NCBI RefSeq assembly: GCF_014648295.1
Contig: NZ_BMQV01000035.1
Span: 1-52,738 of the forward strand
Length of the DNA: 52,738 nt
Direction of reading: 5' to 3'
Origin: Shewanella saliphila
Lineage (GTDB): Bacteria > Pseudomonadota > Gammaproteobacteria > Enterobacterales > Shewanellaceae
The position numbers were made by a program, and so were the translations under genes. Below are positions 35,137 through 43,693 of the stretch, piece after piece. How positions within the stretch are numbered: position 1 is the first letter of the stretch; each line of letters begins with the position of its first letter. The notes under the pieces were generated by a model. It worked only from the letters and a program-made list of their open reading frames with translations. It did no database searches and was not told the DNA's origin.

Positions 35137-36546
35137 ATGATTAATCCAATAATAGACGTGATGATGAAAGCCACTCGTCCTTTACGCAGTAAAACGGGCT
35201 TAGGTATTATTGTTAGCGGACTGGCATTATTGACACTGACCTCCTGGTCACTGCAAAGCGCTGAAATTGACCCTAATCAGATTAAATTTCCCAATCAATT
35301 TGCTTCTTGGGAGGCAACCGTAGAGCAGGAAGAGCGCGAAGATATGTTGGCGCAATATCCTGCCAGTATTATTTTGTGGGCCGGCTCATCGTTTGCAAAA
35401 GAATATCATAGTCCGCGTGGCCATCAGTTCGCGGTAGCCGACGTCACTCATACTTTACGTACTGGTGTTGCAATAGCTGAAGGCGATAAAGGGCTATCTG
35501 CCAGTTGTTGGACCTGTAAAACCCCAGACGCCCCAAGACTGATGAAAGAAATGGGTATTCAAGGTTATTCAGGTGCTAATTTTGTCGACTTAGGCCGCGA
35601 GATAAAATCGGTAGTGTATTGTAGTGATTGCCATGTTGATGGTAGTGCGGAGTTAGCTTTACCTCGTCCTCATGCTCAAGATGCGATGGCAAAAATTAAA
35701 CTGCCATTTGATAAACAAGACAGCACCATGCAAGGCGCCCAAGTGTGTGGGCAATGTCATGTGAGTTATTATTTTCAACCAGAAAATAATAACAAGGTTA
35801 ATATCCCGTGGATTTTTGGCAATACCGCTGACACCATTGAAAAGTATTATGACACCCGTCGTTTTTACGAATGGATCCACCCGATTTCGAAAACCCCGAT
35901 ATTAAAAGCGCGTCACCCAGAATTTGAGCACTGGAGCCGGTCTACTCATGCTAAAAAAGGCGTGACTTGCATAACCTGTCATATGCCAGAAACCAAAGAC
36001 GAGCAAGGTAATGCATTTACCGATCATAAAGTGGCTTCTGCCATGGATAACTTTGAGCAAGCTTGTTCTAGTTGTCATGGTAGCAAAGCGGCTATGGTCA
36101 CAAAACTCGATAAAATCAAAGCCAATATTGATGCTAAAGCGCGCAATGTAGAGTCTTTATTAGTTCAAGCCCATTATGAAGCTAAGGCGGCTTGGGACGC
36201 GGGTGCAACATGGCCACAAATGAACGATTCTATTATGGCGATTCGCCATGCGCAGTGGCGTTGGGATTTTGCCATGGCTTCACACGGTTTATTTGCCCAC
36301 AACCCTAAAGAAGGTGTTGAGTTACTCGATATGGCAACCGAACAAATTACTTATGGCCGTGAAGCATTAGCCAGAGTGTTGAGCCAATTGTCGGTTGAAA
36401 AAGTCGAATATCCAGACTACAGCACTAAAGAAAAAGCCCATGCAGCCATTGGATTTGTTGAGGCCGACGCTGTTAAAGCTAAGCAAGCCTTTATTAAAGA
36501 AGAAGTGGAGAAACATTGGCATCCGGTGGCTAAAACCGGTTATTAA
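35137..36546 (+). CDS. nrfA: Ammonia-forming cytochrome c nitrite reductase
   Basis: Periplasmic pentahaem enzyme reducing nitrite to ammonium with six electrons. A signal sequence (about 1-42) is followed by five haem sites: the catalytic CWTCK near residue 124, with lysine as the axial ligand, then CSDCH (162), CGQCH (204), CITCH (278) and CSSCH (310). All are intact. Calcium and active-site residues of the YEWIHP and KARHPEFEHW segments are present. Length 469. No nrfBCD genes are near; in Shewanella, CymA supplies the electrons. An AAGG ribosome site supports the ATG at 35137. Confidence 0.97.
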   Translation: MINPIIDVMMKATRPLRSKTGLGIIVSGLALLTLTSWSLQSAEIDPNQIKFPNQFASWEATVEQEEREDMLAQYPASIILWAGSSFAKEYHSPRGHQFAVADVTHTLRTGVAIAEGDKGLSASCWTCKTPDAPRLMKEMGIQGYSGANFVDLGREIKSVVYCSDCHVDGSAELALPRPHAQDAMAKIKLPFDKQDSTMQGAQVCGQCHVSYYFQPENNNKVNIPWIFGNTADTIEKYYDTRRFYEWIHPISKTPILKARHPEFEHWSRSTHAKKGVTCITCHMPETKDEQGNAFTDHKVASAMDNFEQACSSCHGSKAAMVTKLDKIKANIDAKARNVESLLVQAHYEAKAAWDAGATWPQMNDSIMAIRHAQWRWDFAMASHGLFAHNPKEGVELLDMATEQITYGREALARVLSQLSVEKVEYPDYSTKEKAHAAIGFVEADAVKAKQAFIKEEVEKHWHPVAKTGY

Positions 36547-36572
36547 TTTGTTTTATTGAGCCATTGAACCAC

Positions 36573-36602
36573 AAACGCCCGGGCCTTAGCCTGGGCGTTT
36601 TG
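36573..36602 (+). terminator. Terminator of the nnrS-nrfA unit
   Basis: AAACGCCCGGG, loop of ccttag, CCTGGGCGTTTTG: a GC-rich stem with one imperfect pair and a short T-run, 27 bases after nrfA. It separates nrfA from the lipid operon. Confidence 0.82.
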
Positions 36603-36759
36603 CTTTTTACCTACCATAGTGATCTGCATTTTACCTTATCTCGTATCATCTCTTAATTGAATAAGTCTGAATTTGATAGCATGAAACACTTTTATCTTAT
36701 TGTGATATAAGGCATTGTTGTTTTTATGCTCACAAAGTAGGCATAAGAGGAGTTCGTTA

Positions 36760-37263
36760 ATGCAAGGTGCACAGTCGGTAGTTGATACTTCAGCTGAACC
36801 ATCAAATGGCGTAAACACAACGTCTAGCCATGACCATCCTGCTATTGTAGATGCATTTATTAATATTTATCAGCAACTTAATAAAGATAACTTACATTTA
36901 CTACAACAAGTATATCGTGACGATATTGGCTTTCGCGATCCTATGCATCAGGTTAATGGCATTGACGATCTCACGCGTTACTTTGCCAACATGTACCTTA
37001 ACGTCACCCACATTGAGTTTGATATTAAAGAAGTGGTCGTGAGCCACAGCAATAGCCAGGCAGCATTATATTGGACCATGACTTACTCGCACCCTAAGTT
37101 AAATAAAGGCCAACATATTCAGGTAGAAGGCATGTCACAACTCAAGTTTGACGACAAAATCTATGCCCATCGAGACTATTTTGACCTTGGGCAAATGTTG
37201 TATGAGCAAGTGCCGTTTTTAGGTGGTTTGATTAGCTTGTTAAAAAATCGGGCGGCCAAGTAA
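36760..37263 (+). CDS. NTF2/SnoaL-like fold protein, first gene of lipid operon
   Basis: About 167 residues. An N-terminal low-complexity stretch of about 27 residues precedes an NTF2-like alpha+beta domain (about 28-150), with IVDAFINIYQQLNKDNLHLL, YRDDIGFRDPMHQVNG and KIYAHRDYFDLGQML. Such domains bind small hydrophobic ligands or act as isomerases/cyclases; no activity can be assigned. The ATG at 36760 has a GAGGAG site seven bases upstream; an upstream TTG at 36715 has none. The stop overlaps the start of the next gene by one base. A similar gene heads this operon in other marine bacteria. Confidence 0.85.
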   Translation: MQGAQSVVDTSAEPSNGVNTTSSHDHPAIVDAFINIYQQLNKDNLHLLQQVYRDDIGFRDPMHQVNGIDDLTRYFANMYLNVTHIEFDIKEVVVSHSNSQAALYWTMTYSHPKLNKGQHIQVEGMSQLKFDDKIYAHRDYFDLGQMLYEQVPFLGGLISLLKNRAAK

Positions 37264-38018
37264 TGGTAATGACAACCGCTAAAACGCCGGCAGTGTTAAT
37301 TACTGGCGCCAGTTCGGGCATCGGCCTTGCGTTGGCCGAGTATTATCTTGCTCAAGGCATGCAAGTGATTGCCTGTGGCCGTAACCGCGAGGCGCTGCAA
37401 GGCATTAGCGGCGCGACGCCACTTGATTTTGACATTACCGACAGTGCGCAAGTGCAAACCGCAGCTACCGAGCTTAAACAACTGCTGTTCGATAATCACT
37501 GGCAATTACAACAGGTGATACTTAATGCGGGCAGTTGTGAATATATCGACGATGCATTGCATTTTGACTCGGCATTATTTGCCCGAGTCATTAACACCAA
37601 TGTGGTTGCAATGGGTTATTGTCTTGAACATTTTTTGCCATTGCTCAGTAGTGGTGCCCAACTTGGCTTAATGAGTTCAAGTGCCACCTATTTACCCTTC
37701 CCTAGAGCTGAAGCCTATGGTGCATCAAAAGCCGCCATCAGCTATTTAGGCCGCAGTTTGCGGGTGGATTTAGCTAAACACGACATCGGCGTGAGTGTCA
37801 TATGCCCCGGATTTGTTAAGACACCATTAACCGATAAAAACGATTTTGCGATGCCAATGCAAATTACGGCTCAGCAAGCGGCAGTGGCCATTTATAACGG
37901 CATGCAACGCCAACGTAATGAAATTCACTTTCCAGGTAAGTTTACCTGGCTACTTAAATTGGCTTCGTTATTACCAGAGTCATTGCTGGTGTCTTTGCTA
38001 GCAAAGAAAAATAACTAA
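37263..38018 (+). CDS. Short-chain dehydrogenase/reductase
   Basis: Classical SDR. The cofactor motif ITGASSGIGLALAEYY is at residues 13-28; NAG follows in LNAGSCEY. The active-site Ser is in GLMSSSAT, and the YGASKAAIS motif gives the Tyr/Lys pair near residue 158. Arg in CGRNREAL after the second strand suggests NADPH. Length 251. It overlaps the NTF2-like gene by one base and is followed 25 bases later by the FAD protein gene. In this operon it probably oxidises or reduces a lipid-derived hydroxyl or keto group; the substrate is unknown. Confidence 0.92.
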   Translation: MVMTTAKTPAVLITGASSGIGLALAEYYLAQGMQVIACGRNREALQGISGATPLDFDITDSAQVQTAATELKQLLFDNHWQLQQVILNAGSCEYIDDALHFDSALFARVINTNVVAMGYCLEHFLPLLSSGAQLGLMSSSATYLPFPRAEAYGASKAAISYLGRSLRVDLAKHDIGVSVICPGFVKTPLTDKNDFAMPMQITAQQAAVAIYNGMQRQRNEIHFPGKFTWLLKLASLLPESLLVSLLAKKNN

Positions 38019-38043
38019 AATAGCTTTCAGTAAGGATGATTAA

Positions 38044-39312
38044 ATGAAAAATATCGCCGTGATTGGTACGGGCATTTCAGGCTTAACCTGTGCACATTTA
38101 TTGAGCCGTAAACACAAGGTTACCGTGTTTGAAGCCAATGATTATATTGGTGGACACACCGCAACGGTCGATGTTGAAGTGGCAGGCAAGTCGTACGCAA
38201 TTGATACCGGTTTTATTGTATTTAACGACCGTACTTACCCTCGATTTGAAAAACTTATGGATCAGCTTAAGGTTAAATCCATGCCCACAGAAATGAGTTT
38301 CAGCGTGAACAACGCTATTAGCGGGCTTGAATATAACGGTCATAATTTATGGAGCTTGTTCGCTCAGCGCCGTAATTTATTTCGCCCCAGCTTTTACAAA
38401 TTTCTTGGCGAAATTGTACGGTTTAACAACGGCTGTAAAGCGATTTATGATGCCGACAAATACCCCAATTCCACGCTGGGTGAATACCTAGACCAAAATG
38501 ACTTTTCTGCCTTTTTTTGTGAGCATTATATTTTGCCCATGGGCGCAGCGATTTGGTCGTCCAGTATTGATGACATGCGCGGCTTTTCATTGCGATTTTT
38601 TATCCGCTTTTTTCAGCACCACGGCTTACTCAACATTAACGACCGCCCACAGTGGCATGTGCTCGAAGGTGGCTCACGCAGCTACATTCCAGCATTAACC
38701 GCACCTTTTAAAGAGCGTATTCATCTTAACTCGCCTGTCACCGGGATTAAACGCAGTGACGATGGCGTGCAGGTACAGGTGTCTAATGGCGAGTGGCAAC
38801 AGTTTGATGATGTGGTGCTGACGTGTCATAGCGATCAAGCACTCGCTATGCTTACCGATCCAAGCCAGGCCGAGACAGAAATATTTGCCCCAATGGCTTA
38901 TCAAAATAATGAGGTCGTACTGCATACTGATATTAATGTGCTGCCAAAACGCAAAGCCGCGTGGGCCAGTTGGAACTACCGTTTAGACGGTGAAAATGAA
39001 CTTGATATCACCCAGCGCCCTGCGAGTGTCACTTATAATATGAACATTTTGCAGCGTTTACCTAAAGATGCGCCAACCTTTTGTGTCACCTTAAATCAAA
39101 CTGATTTAATTGACGAAACTAAAATTTTACGTAAATTTAATTATGCCCATCCGGTGTTTAATGACGCCAGCATGAAGTCGCAAGCTAAAAAATCGCTAAT
39201 CAACGGCAAGCGCCATACTTATTATGCGGGCGCATATTGGCACAACGGTTTTCATGAAGACGGCGTGCGCAGCGCGGTAGACGTGTGTAATCTTTTTGGG
39301 ATCACCTTATGA
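38044..39312 (+). CDS. FAD-dependent amine-oxidase-like flavoprotein (COG2907)
   Basis: Flavoprotein with N-terminal dinucleotide-binding motif VIGTGISGLTCAHLLSRKHK and FEANDYIGGHTATVD, then DTGFIVFNDRTYPRF. The C-terminal half has VTYNMNILQRLP and ends in the FAD-contact region YAGAYWHNGFHEDGVRSA. COG2907 proteins occur beside Cfa-like methyltransferases and DUF1365; in Rhodobacter a member of this kind takes part in furan fatty acid synthesis as a fatty-acid desaturase (UfaD). The same role here is inferred from context. Its last four bases overlap the start of the DUF1365 gene (ATGA). Confidence 0.9.
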   Translation: MKNIAVIGTGISGLTCAHLLSRKHKVTVFEANDYIGGHTATVDVEVAGKSYAIDTGFIVFNDRTYPRFEKLMDQLKVKSMPTEMSFSVNNAISGLEYNGHNLWSLFAQRRNLFRPSFYKFLGEIVRFNNGCKAIYDADKYPNSTLGEYLDQNDFSAFFCEHYILPMGAAIWSSSIDDMRGFSLRFFIRFFQHHGLLNINDRPQWHVLEGGSRSYIPALTAPFKERIHLNSPVTGIKRSDDGVQVQVSNGEWQQFDDVVLTCHSDQALAMLTDPSQAETEIFAPMAYQNNEVVLHTDINVLPKRKAAWASWNYRLDGENELDITQRPASVTYNMNILQRLPKDAPTFCVTLNQTDLIDETKILRKFNYAHPVFNDASMKSQAKKSLINGKRHTYYAGAYWHNGFHEDGVRSAVDVCNLFGITL

Positions 39313-40133
39313 CATTAACTTCATCGCCACAGACCTTACATAGCGGCATTTATACCGGCACCGTGAGCCATCGTCGCCACGTGCCTAAAGTGCACAGTTT
39401 TGGCTACAAGCTGGCGATGATGGCAATTGATTTAGACGAAGTCGATGCCATATGTGCCACCAGTAAATTGTTTTCTACAGACCGATTTACCCCACTAAAA
39501 TTTAAACCTAGCGACTACTTAAATGAATTGGATAAGCAATTTGCTGATGCATTAGTGTTGCCAACAGCCTGCCATGGTGATGACGCTAGCGCGTTAAAAC
39601 AGCGGGTGCTTGCCACCATTGCGCATTTAGGTGCAGACCAAGTGTGCGATAAGGTGATTTTTTCAGGGCAAATTCGCCATTGTGGGTTTTATTTTAGCCC
39701 GGTGAATTTTTATTTTTGTTATCACAATGACGAAATGGTTTATATGCTGGCTGAGGTCAGTAATACCCCCTGGAATGAACGCCATTGCTATCTCGTGGAT
39801 ATGGCCAATACGACCCACACCGACAAGGTGTTTCATGTGTCGCCGTTTATGAATTTAGACATGCATTACTTGTGGCGAATTACCGCGCCAGCTAAGTTTC
39901 TAAAGGTCACTATTGAAAATCGTAATGCGAGCAACGATAAACTGTTTGATGCGGGTGTTGTGCTTAAACGCCAGGAGATCAGCGCGAAAAATATGCGAGG
40001 TTTTATGCTGCACTTTCCGCTCATGACAGCCAATATTATGGTGGGTATTTATTGGCAAGCACTCAAGCTGTTTGTTAAGCGTATTCCCTTTGTGAGTAAG
40101 CAGCCGACAAAGCCATCTAATCAACATAGTTAA
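39309..40133 (+). CDS. DUF1365 protein
   Basis: Recognised by HSGIYTGTVSHRRHVPKVHSF at the start, FYFSPVNFYFCYHNDEMVYMLAEVSNTPW in the centre (written here as one family-defining block from about residue 128), and HVSPFMNLDMHYLWRI. It regularly lies between the COG2907 flavoprotein and the Cfa-like methyltransferase. It is probably membrane-associated and acts with them on acyl chains, but its reaction is not established in detail. Length 274. Translation is coupled to the flavoprotein gene through a four-base overlap. Confidence 0.9.
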   Translation: MTLTSSPQTLHSGIYTGTVSHRRHVPKVHSFGYKLAMMAIDLDEVDAICATSKLFSTDRFTPLKFKPSDYLNELDKQFADALVLPTACHGDDASALKQRVLATIAHLGADQVCDKVIFSGQIRHCGFYFSPVNFYFCYHNDEMVYMLAEVSNTPWNERHCYLVDMANTTHTDKVFHVSPFMNLDMHYLWRITAPAKFLKVTIENRNASNDKLFDAGVVLKRQEISAKNMRGFMLHFPLMTANIMVGIYWQALKLFVKRIPFVSKQPTKPSNQHS

Positions 40134-40232
40134 CGAGTAAGTAAAAGCAATTGTAAACCAAATGGACTGATGCAACGTATTGACTGTGAATAAGGTGATT
40201 TAGCCTACGCAGTGATGAACTGGAGACAAAAA

Positions 40233-41468
40233 ATGGATAATACAGCCACACAAAGTAGCATGGCTCAAGCTGGTTTATCAGACAGTCTGGCAAGAAAAAT
40301 TTTATTACGTGCACTCGCACATCTTGCAGAAGGTCATTTAACGATTGTTGACGGCAACCAGACTACAGAGTTTGGCAATGTAAAAAGTGATGTCCATGCA
40401 ACGATGCAGGTCATACACCCTAATTTTTACCGCCAGGTGGTGTTTGGTGGCTCAATTGGTGCCGGTGAAGCCTATATTCAAGGTCACTGGTGCAGCCCTG
40501 ATTTAACTAAAGTTGTGCAAGTGTTTGCGCGTAATTTAGCATTACTCGACAATATTGAGCGGTATTTTTCATGGTTAAGCAATGGTGTTAGCCGCTTAAA
40601 GCATGTATTAAATCGAAATTCTGAAGCGGGTTCTAAACGCAATATTTTAGCGCATTACGATTTAGGTAATGACATGTACCAGCAGTTTTTAGACCCAGAA
40701 ATGATGTATTCAAGTGCGTTATATCCTAATGATGACAGTACGTTAGATGAGGCGCAAATCCACAAGTTACACACTATTTGTGAGCGTTTAGATTTAACGC
40801 CAGGGCAAACCCTACTTGAAGTGGGTACCGGTTGGGGGGCATTAGCCATTTATGCCGCTAAGCACTTTGGCGTTAATGTCACCACCACAACCATTTCAGA
40901 CGCACAATACGACTATGCCGTTGCACGCGTTAAGCAAGAAGGCCTAGAAGACAAGATTACTTTACTTAAGCAAGACTACCGACTGCTCACCGGTGAATAT
41001 GACCGCGTTGTATCAATTGAAATGATTGAAGCGGTAGGTCATGAATACTTGGGCGGCTTTTTTGAAAAGCTGCAGCACTTACTCAAACCTAATGGCCGCA
41101 TGCTCATTCAAGCGATTACTATTGCCGACCAGCGTTATAACAGCTACCGCAAAAGCGTTGATTTCATTCAGCGTTATATTTTCCCTGGTGGTTGCCTGCC
41201 TTCGGTTAGTGAAATGACCAAACACATCGCTAAAAAGACTGACATGGTCACCTGGTCTGTGAGTGATATGGGCAAAGACTATGCGCGGACATTAAAGCAC
41301 TGGCATGAAAACTTTGATGCGGCATACGACAAGATTAAAGCATTAAATTATGGCGATGACTTTATAAGGATGTGGAAGTTTTATTTAAGTTACTGCGAAG
41401 GCGGCTTTTTAGAACGAACCACGAGTACAGTCCATCTGGTTGCCGTTAGACCGCAATATCGCTCATGA
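40233..41468 (+). CDS. Cyclopropane-fatty-acid-synthase-like SAM methyltransferase
   Basis: Class I SAM-dependent methyltransferase of the Cfa family. The SAM motif LLEVGTGWGALAIYAAK is near residue 197; NILAHYDLGNDMYQQFLD, MMYSSALY and VSIEMIEAVGHEYLGGFF are family hallmarks, and the C-terminal YCEGGFLERTT is typical. It methylates a double bond of phospholipid acyl chains using SAM. Beside COG2907 and DUF1365 it may be a UfaM-type enzyme that adds a branch methyl rather than a cyclopropane ring. The start is taken at the ATG at 40233, with GGAG upstream; a GTG at 40212 is in frame. About 411 residues. Confidence 0.92.
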   Translation: MDNTATQSSMAQAGLSDSLARKILLRALAHLAEGHLTIVDGNQTTEFGNVKSDVHATMQVIHPNFYRQVVFGGSIGAGEAYIQGHWCSPDLTKVVQVFARNLALLDNIERYFSWLSNGVSRLKHVLNRNSEAGSKRNILAHYDLGNDMYQQFLDPEMMYSSALYPNDDSTLDEAQIHKLHTICERLDLTPGQTLLEVGTGWGALAIYAAKHFGVNVTTTTISDAQYDYAVARVKQEGLEDKITLLKQDYRLLTGEYDRVVSIEMIEAVGHEYLGGFFEKLQHLLKPNGRMLIQAITIADQRYNSYRKSVDFIQRYIFPGGCLPSVSEMTKHIAKKTDMVTWSVSDMGKDYARTLKHWHENFDAAYDKIKALNYGDDFIRMWKFYLSYCEGGFLERTTSTVHLVAVRPQYRS

Positions 41469-41472
41469 TGCG

Positions 41473-41493
41473 TTGCTCGCATCCTGCGAGCAA
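41473..41493 (+). other. 8-bp intercistronic hairpin inside the lipid operon
   Basis: TTGCTCGC, loop atcct, GCGAGCAA: a stable stem 4 bases after the methyltransferase stop and 24 bases before the DUF2878 start. No T-run follows. It may protect the upstream message or mark a processing site that separates expression of the first five genes from the last three. Confidence 0.55.
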
Positions 41494-41517
41494 GCTTGCT
41501 TATGCGACGAGGTAGTT

Positions 41518-42036
41518 ATGCCTAATCCAAAGCTATTTATCATCTTAAATGCGTTATCTTTTCAATTAGTGTGGTGGGCTGGCGTTCTTGCTGGCAACCA
41601 ACTGCTGTTATTGTCTATTGTGCTGGTGGTGAGCCATTTTTTATTGTCTCAATCGCAGCGACTCGATTTTCAATTAATGTGTTTGTGCGCCGTGATTGGC
41701 ATGAGTGTTGACACTTTGCTTACTTGGGCTGGTGTGTTTGTATTTGCCGACACACCTTATTGGTTAGCGTTGTTATGGTTAGTCTTTGCCCTAAGCCTTA
41801 GATACAGTCTGGTGTTTTTTCAACGGATAGCCGTAAGCTTACAAGCCTTATTTGGCGCGGTGTTTGGTACCTTAAGTTACATTGCGGGTGCTGAGTTTAA
41901 TGCAGTTGTTTTGCCTTACGGTCAGTGGGTGAGTGCAATTGTGCTGGCAGTGATCTGGAGTGTGTTGTTTCCCGTATTGTTAATGATAAGTCGCGGCGAA
42001 TACACTAGGGTTGTTACCCAGGAGAGTCGGCAATGA
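41518..42036 (+). CDS. DUF2878 integral membrane protein
   Basis: About 172 residues, almost wholly hydrophobic, with about five to six helices. FQLVWWAGVLAGNQ near the N-terminus and IGMSVDTLLTWAGVF in the centre fit the DUF2878 family, which recurs in this operon. Function unknown. The frame opens upstream within the methyltransferase gene, but the ATG at 41518 has a GAGG site and starts at MPNPKLFIILNA, so it is preferred. It overlaps the next gene by four bases (ATGA). Confidence 0.85.
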   Translation: MPNPKLFIILNALSFQLVWWAGVLAGNQLLLLSIVLVVSHFLLSQSQRLDFQLMCLCAVIGMSVDTLLTWAGVFVFADTPYWLALLWLVFALSLRYSLVFFQRIAVSLQALFGAVFGTLSYIAGAEFNAVVLPYGQWVSAIVLAVIWSVLFPVLLMISRGEYTRVVTQESRQ

Positions 42037-42659
42037 AAACGCTAAACCGGGCGGTTAACGTCAGCAGTAATGCTTATCAATGGTTGGTTGATCTCACATT
42101 TGGTGTTGTGGGTGCGGCAGTGGTTATGCTGATTTTAACGCTCAGTATGAGTGATGCTTTAGCCAATCAATCGTCAACAACGCACAGCACTGAAGCACTG
42201 CCGGCTTTAACGATGTCGCAGCCATCTGCAACGCTGATTCAAGTCGGTTCAGCCAGTATGAGCATGATGTGGTTCGACATTTACAGCGCAACATTATATT
42301 CAATAGACGGTAAGTATCAGGCAGAACAATGGCCATTAAAGCTTGAAATTGAATACCACCGTGACATTGATGCTGAAGACTTAATCGATGCCACTGTCGA
42401 CCAATGGTTGCATCTGGGTTTATCTGAGCAACAAATTGACCAATACCGTGAACAGCTCGTTAATGCCTGGCCCGATGTAAAAGAGGGCGACAGGCTAACA
42501 TTTATGGTCAACAACCGTGCAAAAGCTGAGTTTTTGTTTAATGACAAACCGTATTTTCAAGTGAGTAATATCGAGTTTCCGCAAGATTTTTTAGCGATTT
42601 GGTTATCTGAAAATACTAGCCGTCCTAAACTGCGCCAGCAGCTTATTGGTATGAACTAA
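42033..42659 (+). CDS. Chalcone-isomerase-like exported protein
   Basis: A hydrophobic N-terminal segment (about 20-45) could be a signal peptide or anchor. The following 150 residues look like the bacterial chalcone-isomerase-like fold, with LIQVGSASMSMMWFDIYSAT, LKLEIEYHRDIDAEDLID and KEGDRLTF. Related proteins in plants and bacteria bind fatty acids, which suits a lipid operon. No catalytic claim is made. Length 208. Its start overlaps the DUF2878 stop; the DUF3833 lipoprotein gene follows 19 bases later. Confidence 0.83.
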   Translation: MKTLNRAVNVSSNAYQWLVDLTFGVVGAAVVMLILTLSMSDALANQSSTTHSTEALPALTMSQPSATLIQVGSASMSMMWFDIYSATLYSIDGKYQAEQWPLKLEIEYHRDIDAEDLIDATVDQWLHLGLSEQQIDQYREQLVNAWPDVKEGDRLTFMVNNRAKAEFLFNDKPYFQVSNIEFPQDFLAIWLSENTSRPKLRQQLIGMN

Positions 42660-42678
42660 CTCCAACTAAGGTTGAACG

Positions 42679-43284
42679 ATGTTATCGAAATTATCCTCTG
42701 CATTTACCGCAAGGCACTTGTTGAAAAAAGGGCTTAAGCCGTTAGGTAAAACCGTTGTGCTGGCATTATTGGCTCTCGGGTTAATGTCATGCTCATCAGC
42801 ATCAATTGATGACTATGCCAACACCAACCCAAAGCTTGATTTAGCCGAGTTTTTTGATGGCAAATTAACCGCAGCCGGCATAGTGCAAGATTTCTCTGGC
42901 AAGGTGACGCGTAAATTTACCGTCACCATGGAGGCGCATTGGAGCGATACCCCACAAGGTAAGCAAGGGGTGATTAACGAGTGGTTTGTGTATGATGATG
43001 GTGAAAAACAAACTCGAGTGTGGACCATTATCGACCAAGGTAACGGCAGTTATTTAGGCACCGCGAATGACATTTTAGGTATCGCACAAGGTGAATCTAA
43101 AGGCAGTGCACTGCGTTGGCGCTACGACATGCTATTGGCGGTTGATGATAGCGAATATGAAGTACATTTTGACGATTGGATGTTTTTAGTCGATCAAAAT
43201 ACCATTATTAATAAAAGCGATATTATCAAGTTTGGTATTACGGTTGCCGAGGTCACTTTGGTGATTTCTAAGCAAGCTAATTAA
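42679..43284 (+). CDS. DUF3833 lipoprotein
   Basis: The lipobox ALGLMSC gives a lipidated cysteine near residue 38 after a long signal peptide, and the absence of Asp at +2 favours the outer membrane. The mature part matches DUF3833, with DLAEFFDGKLTAAGIVQDF, GKVTRKFTVTMEAHW and the WRYDMLLAVDDSEYEVHFDD block. It resembles lipocalin-like lipid-binding proteins in size. It closes the eight-gene operon and is followed by a strong terminator. It may carry or accept the modified lipid at the outer membrane; this is inference. Confidence 0.87.
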   Translation: MLSKLSSAFTARHLLKKGLKPLGKTVVLALLALGLMSCSSASIDDYANTNPKLDLAEFFDGKLTAAGIVQDFSGKVTRKFTVTMEAHWSDTPQGKQGVINEWFVYDDGEKQTRVWTIIDQGNGSYLGTANDILGIAQGESKGSALRWRYDMLLAVDDSEYEVHFDDWMFLVDQNTIINKSDIIKFGITVAEVTLVISKQAN

Positions 43285-43297
43285 CCTTATATCCAAT

Positions 43298-43333
43298 AAC
43301 AAAAAATGGACTCGAATGAGTCCATTTTTTGTT
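43298..43333 (+). terminator. Bidirectional terminator, lipid operon and DUF3634 gene
   Basis: AACAAAAAATGGACTC, loop gaat, GAGTCCATTTTTTGTT: a perfect 16-bp stem with A and T tracts, between the convergent genes ending at 43284 (+) and 43349 (-). Confidence 0.92.
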
Positions 43334-43348
43334 GGTGGTCAATAACGA

Positions 43349-43693
43349 TTAACCCTTCAACTTTGATGAGTCTTGTTGTTTTTTATCGTAATACTCAAAC
43401 GGAAATTGATTACGAATTTGCTGAATTAAATTATCACCCACATTAGCGGACACATGCAGACGTACATGACCTGATTTTTCAGCTCTAATGGTGCAGGTCA
43501 GTTTGTTTGATTTTGCAATTGCCCGACATTCGCGTTCGAAGCGTTCTGGAATTTTGCCTTTGTGATTTGTTAGCTTGCCATCTTTAAAGTGCATTTCAAA
43601 TATCGTTAATCCACGGCTGCTGGTAAAAATCAGTTTATAGGCGAGAAAAAACAACCCCACAATGATCAGTATTTTGATGATATTGTCTGCCAT
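43349..43693 (-). CDS. Small membrane-anchored protein, probable DUF3634
   Basis: 114 residues. A single N-terminal hydrophobic helix (about 5-24) is followed by a basic soluble domain with GLTIFEMHFKDGKLTNHKG and two cysteines (CRAIAK, LTCTIR). The layout fits DUF3634, a family of short Shewanella/Vibrio proteins of unknown function; the family name is given from memory. An AAGGAG site seven bases before the ATG supports the start. Confidence 0.75.
   Translation of the reverse strand: MADNIIKILIIVGLFFLAYKLIFTSSRGLTIFEMHFKDGKLTNHKGKIPERFERECRAIAKSNKLTCTIRAEKSGHVRLHVSANVGDNLIQQIRNQFPFEYYDKKQQDSSKLKG

Noticed and set aside
36660..36759. RpoE-ChrR-type promoter for the lipid operon
   Set aside because: A TGATA hexamer is present, but no -10 element at the expected spacing could be matched, so no promoter is annotated.
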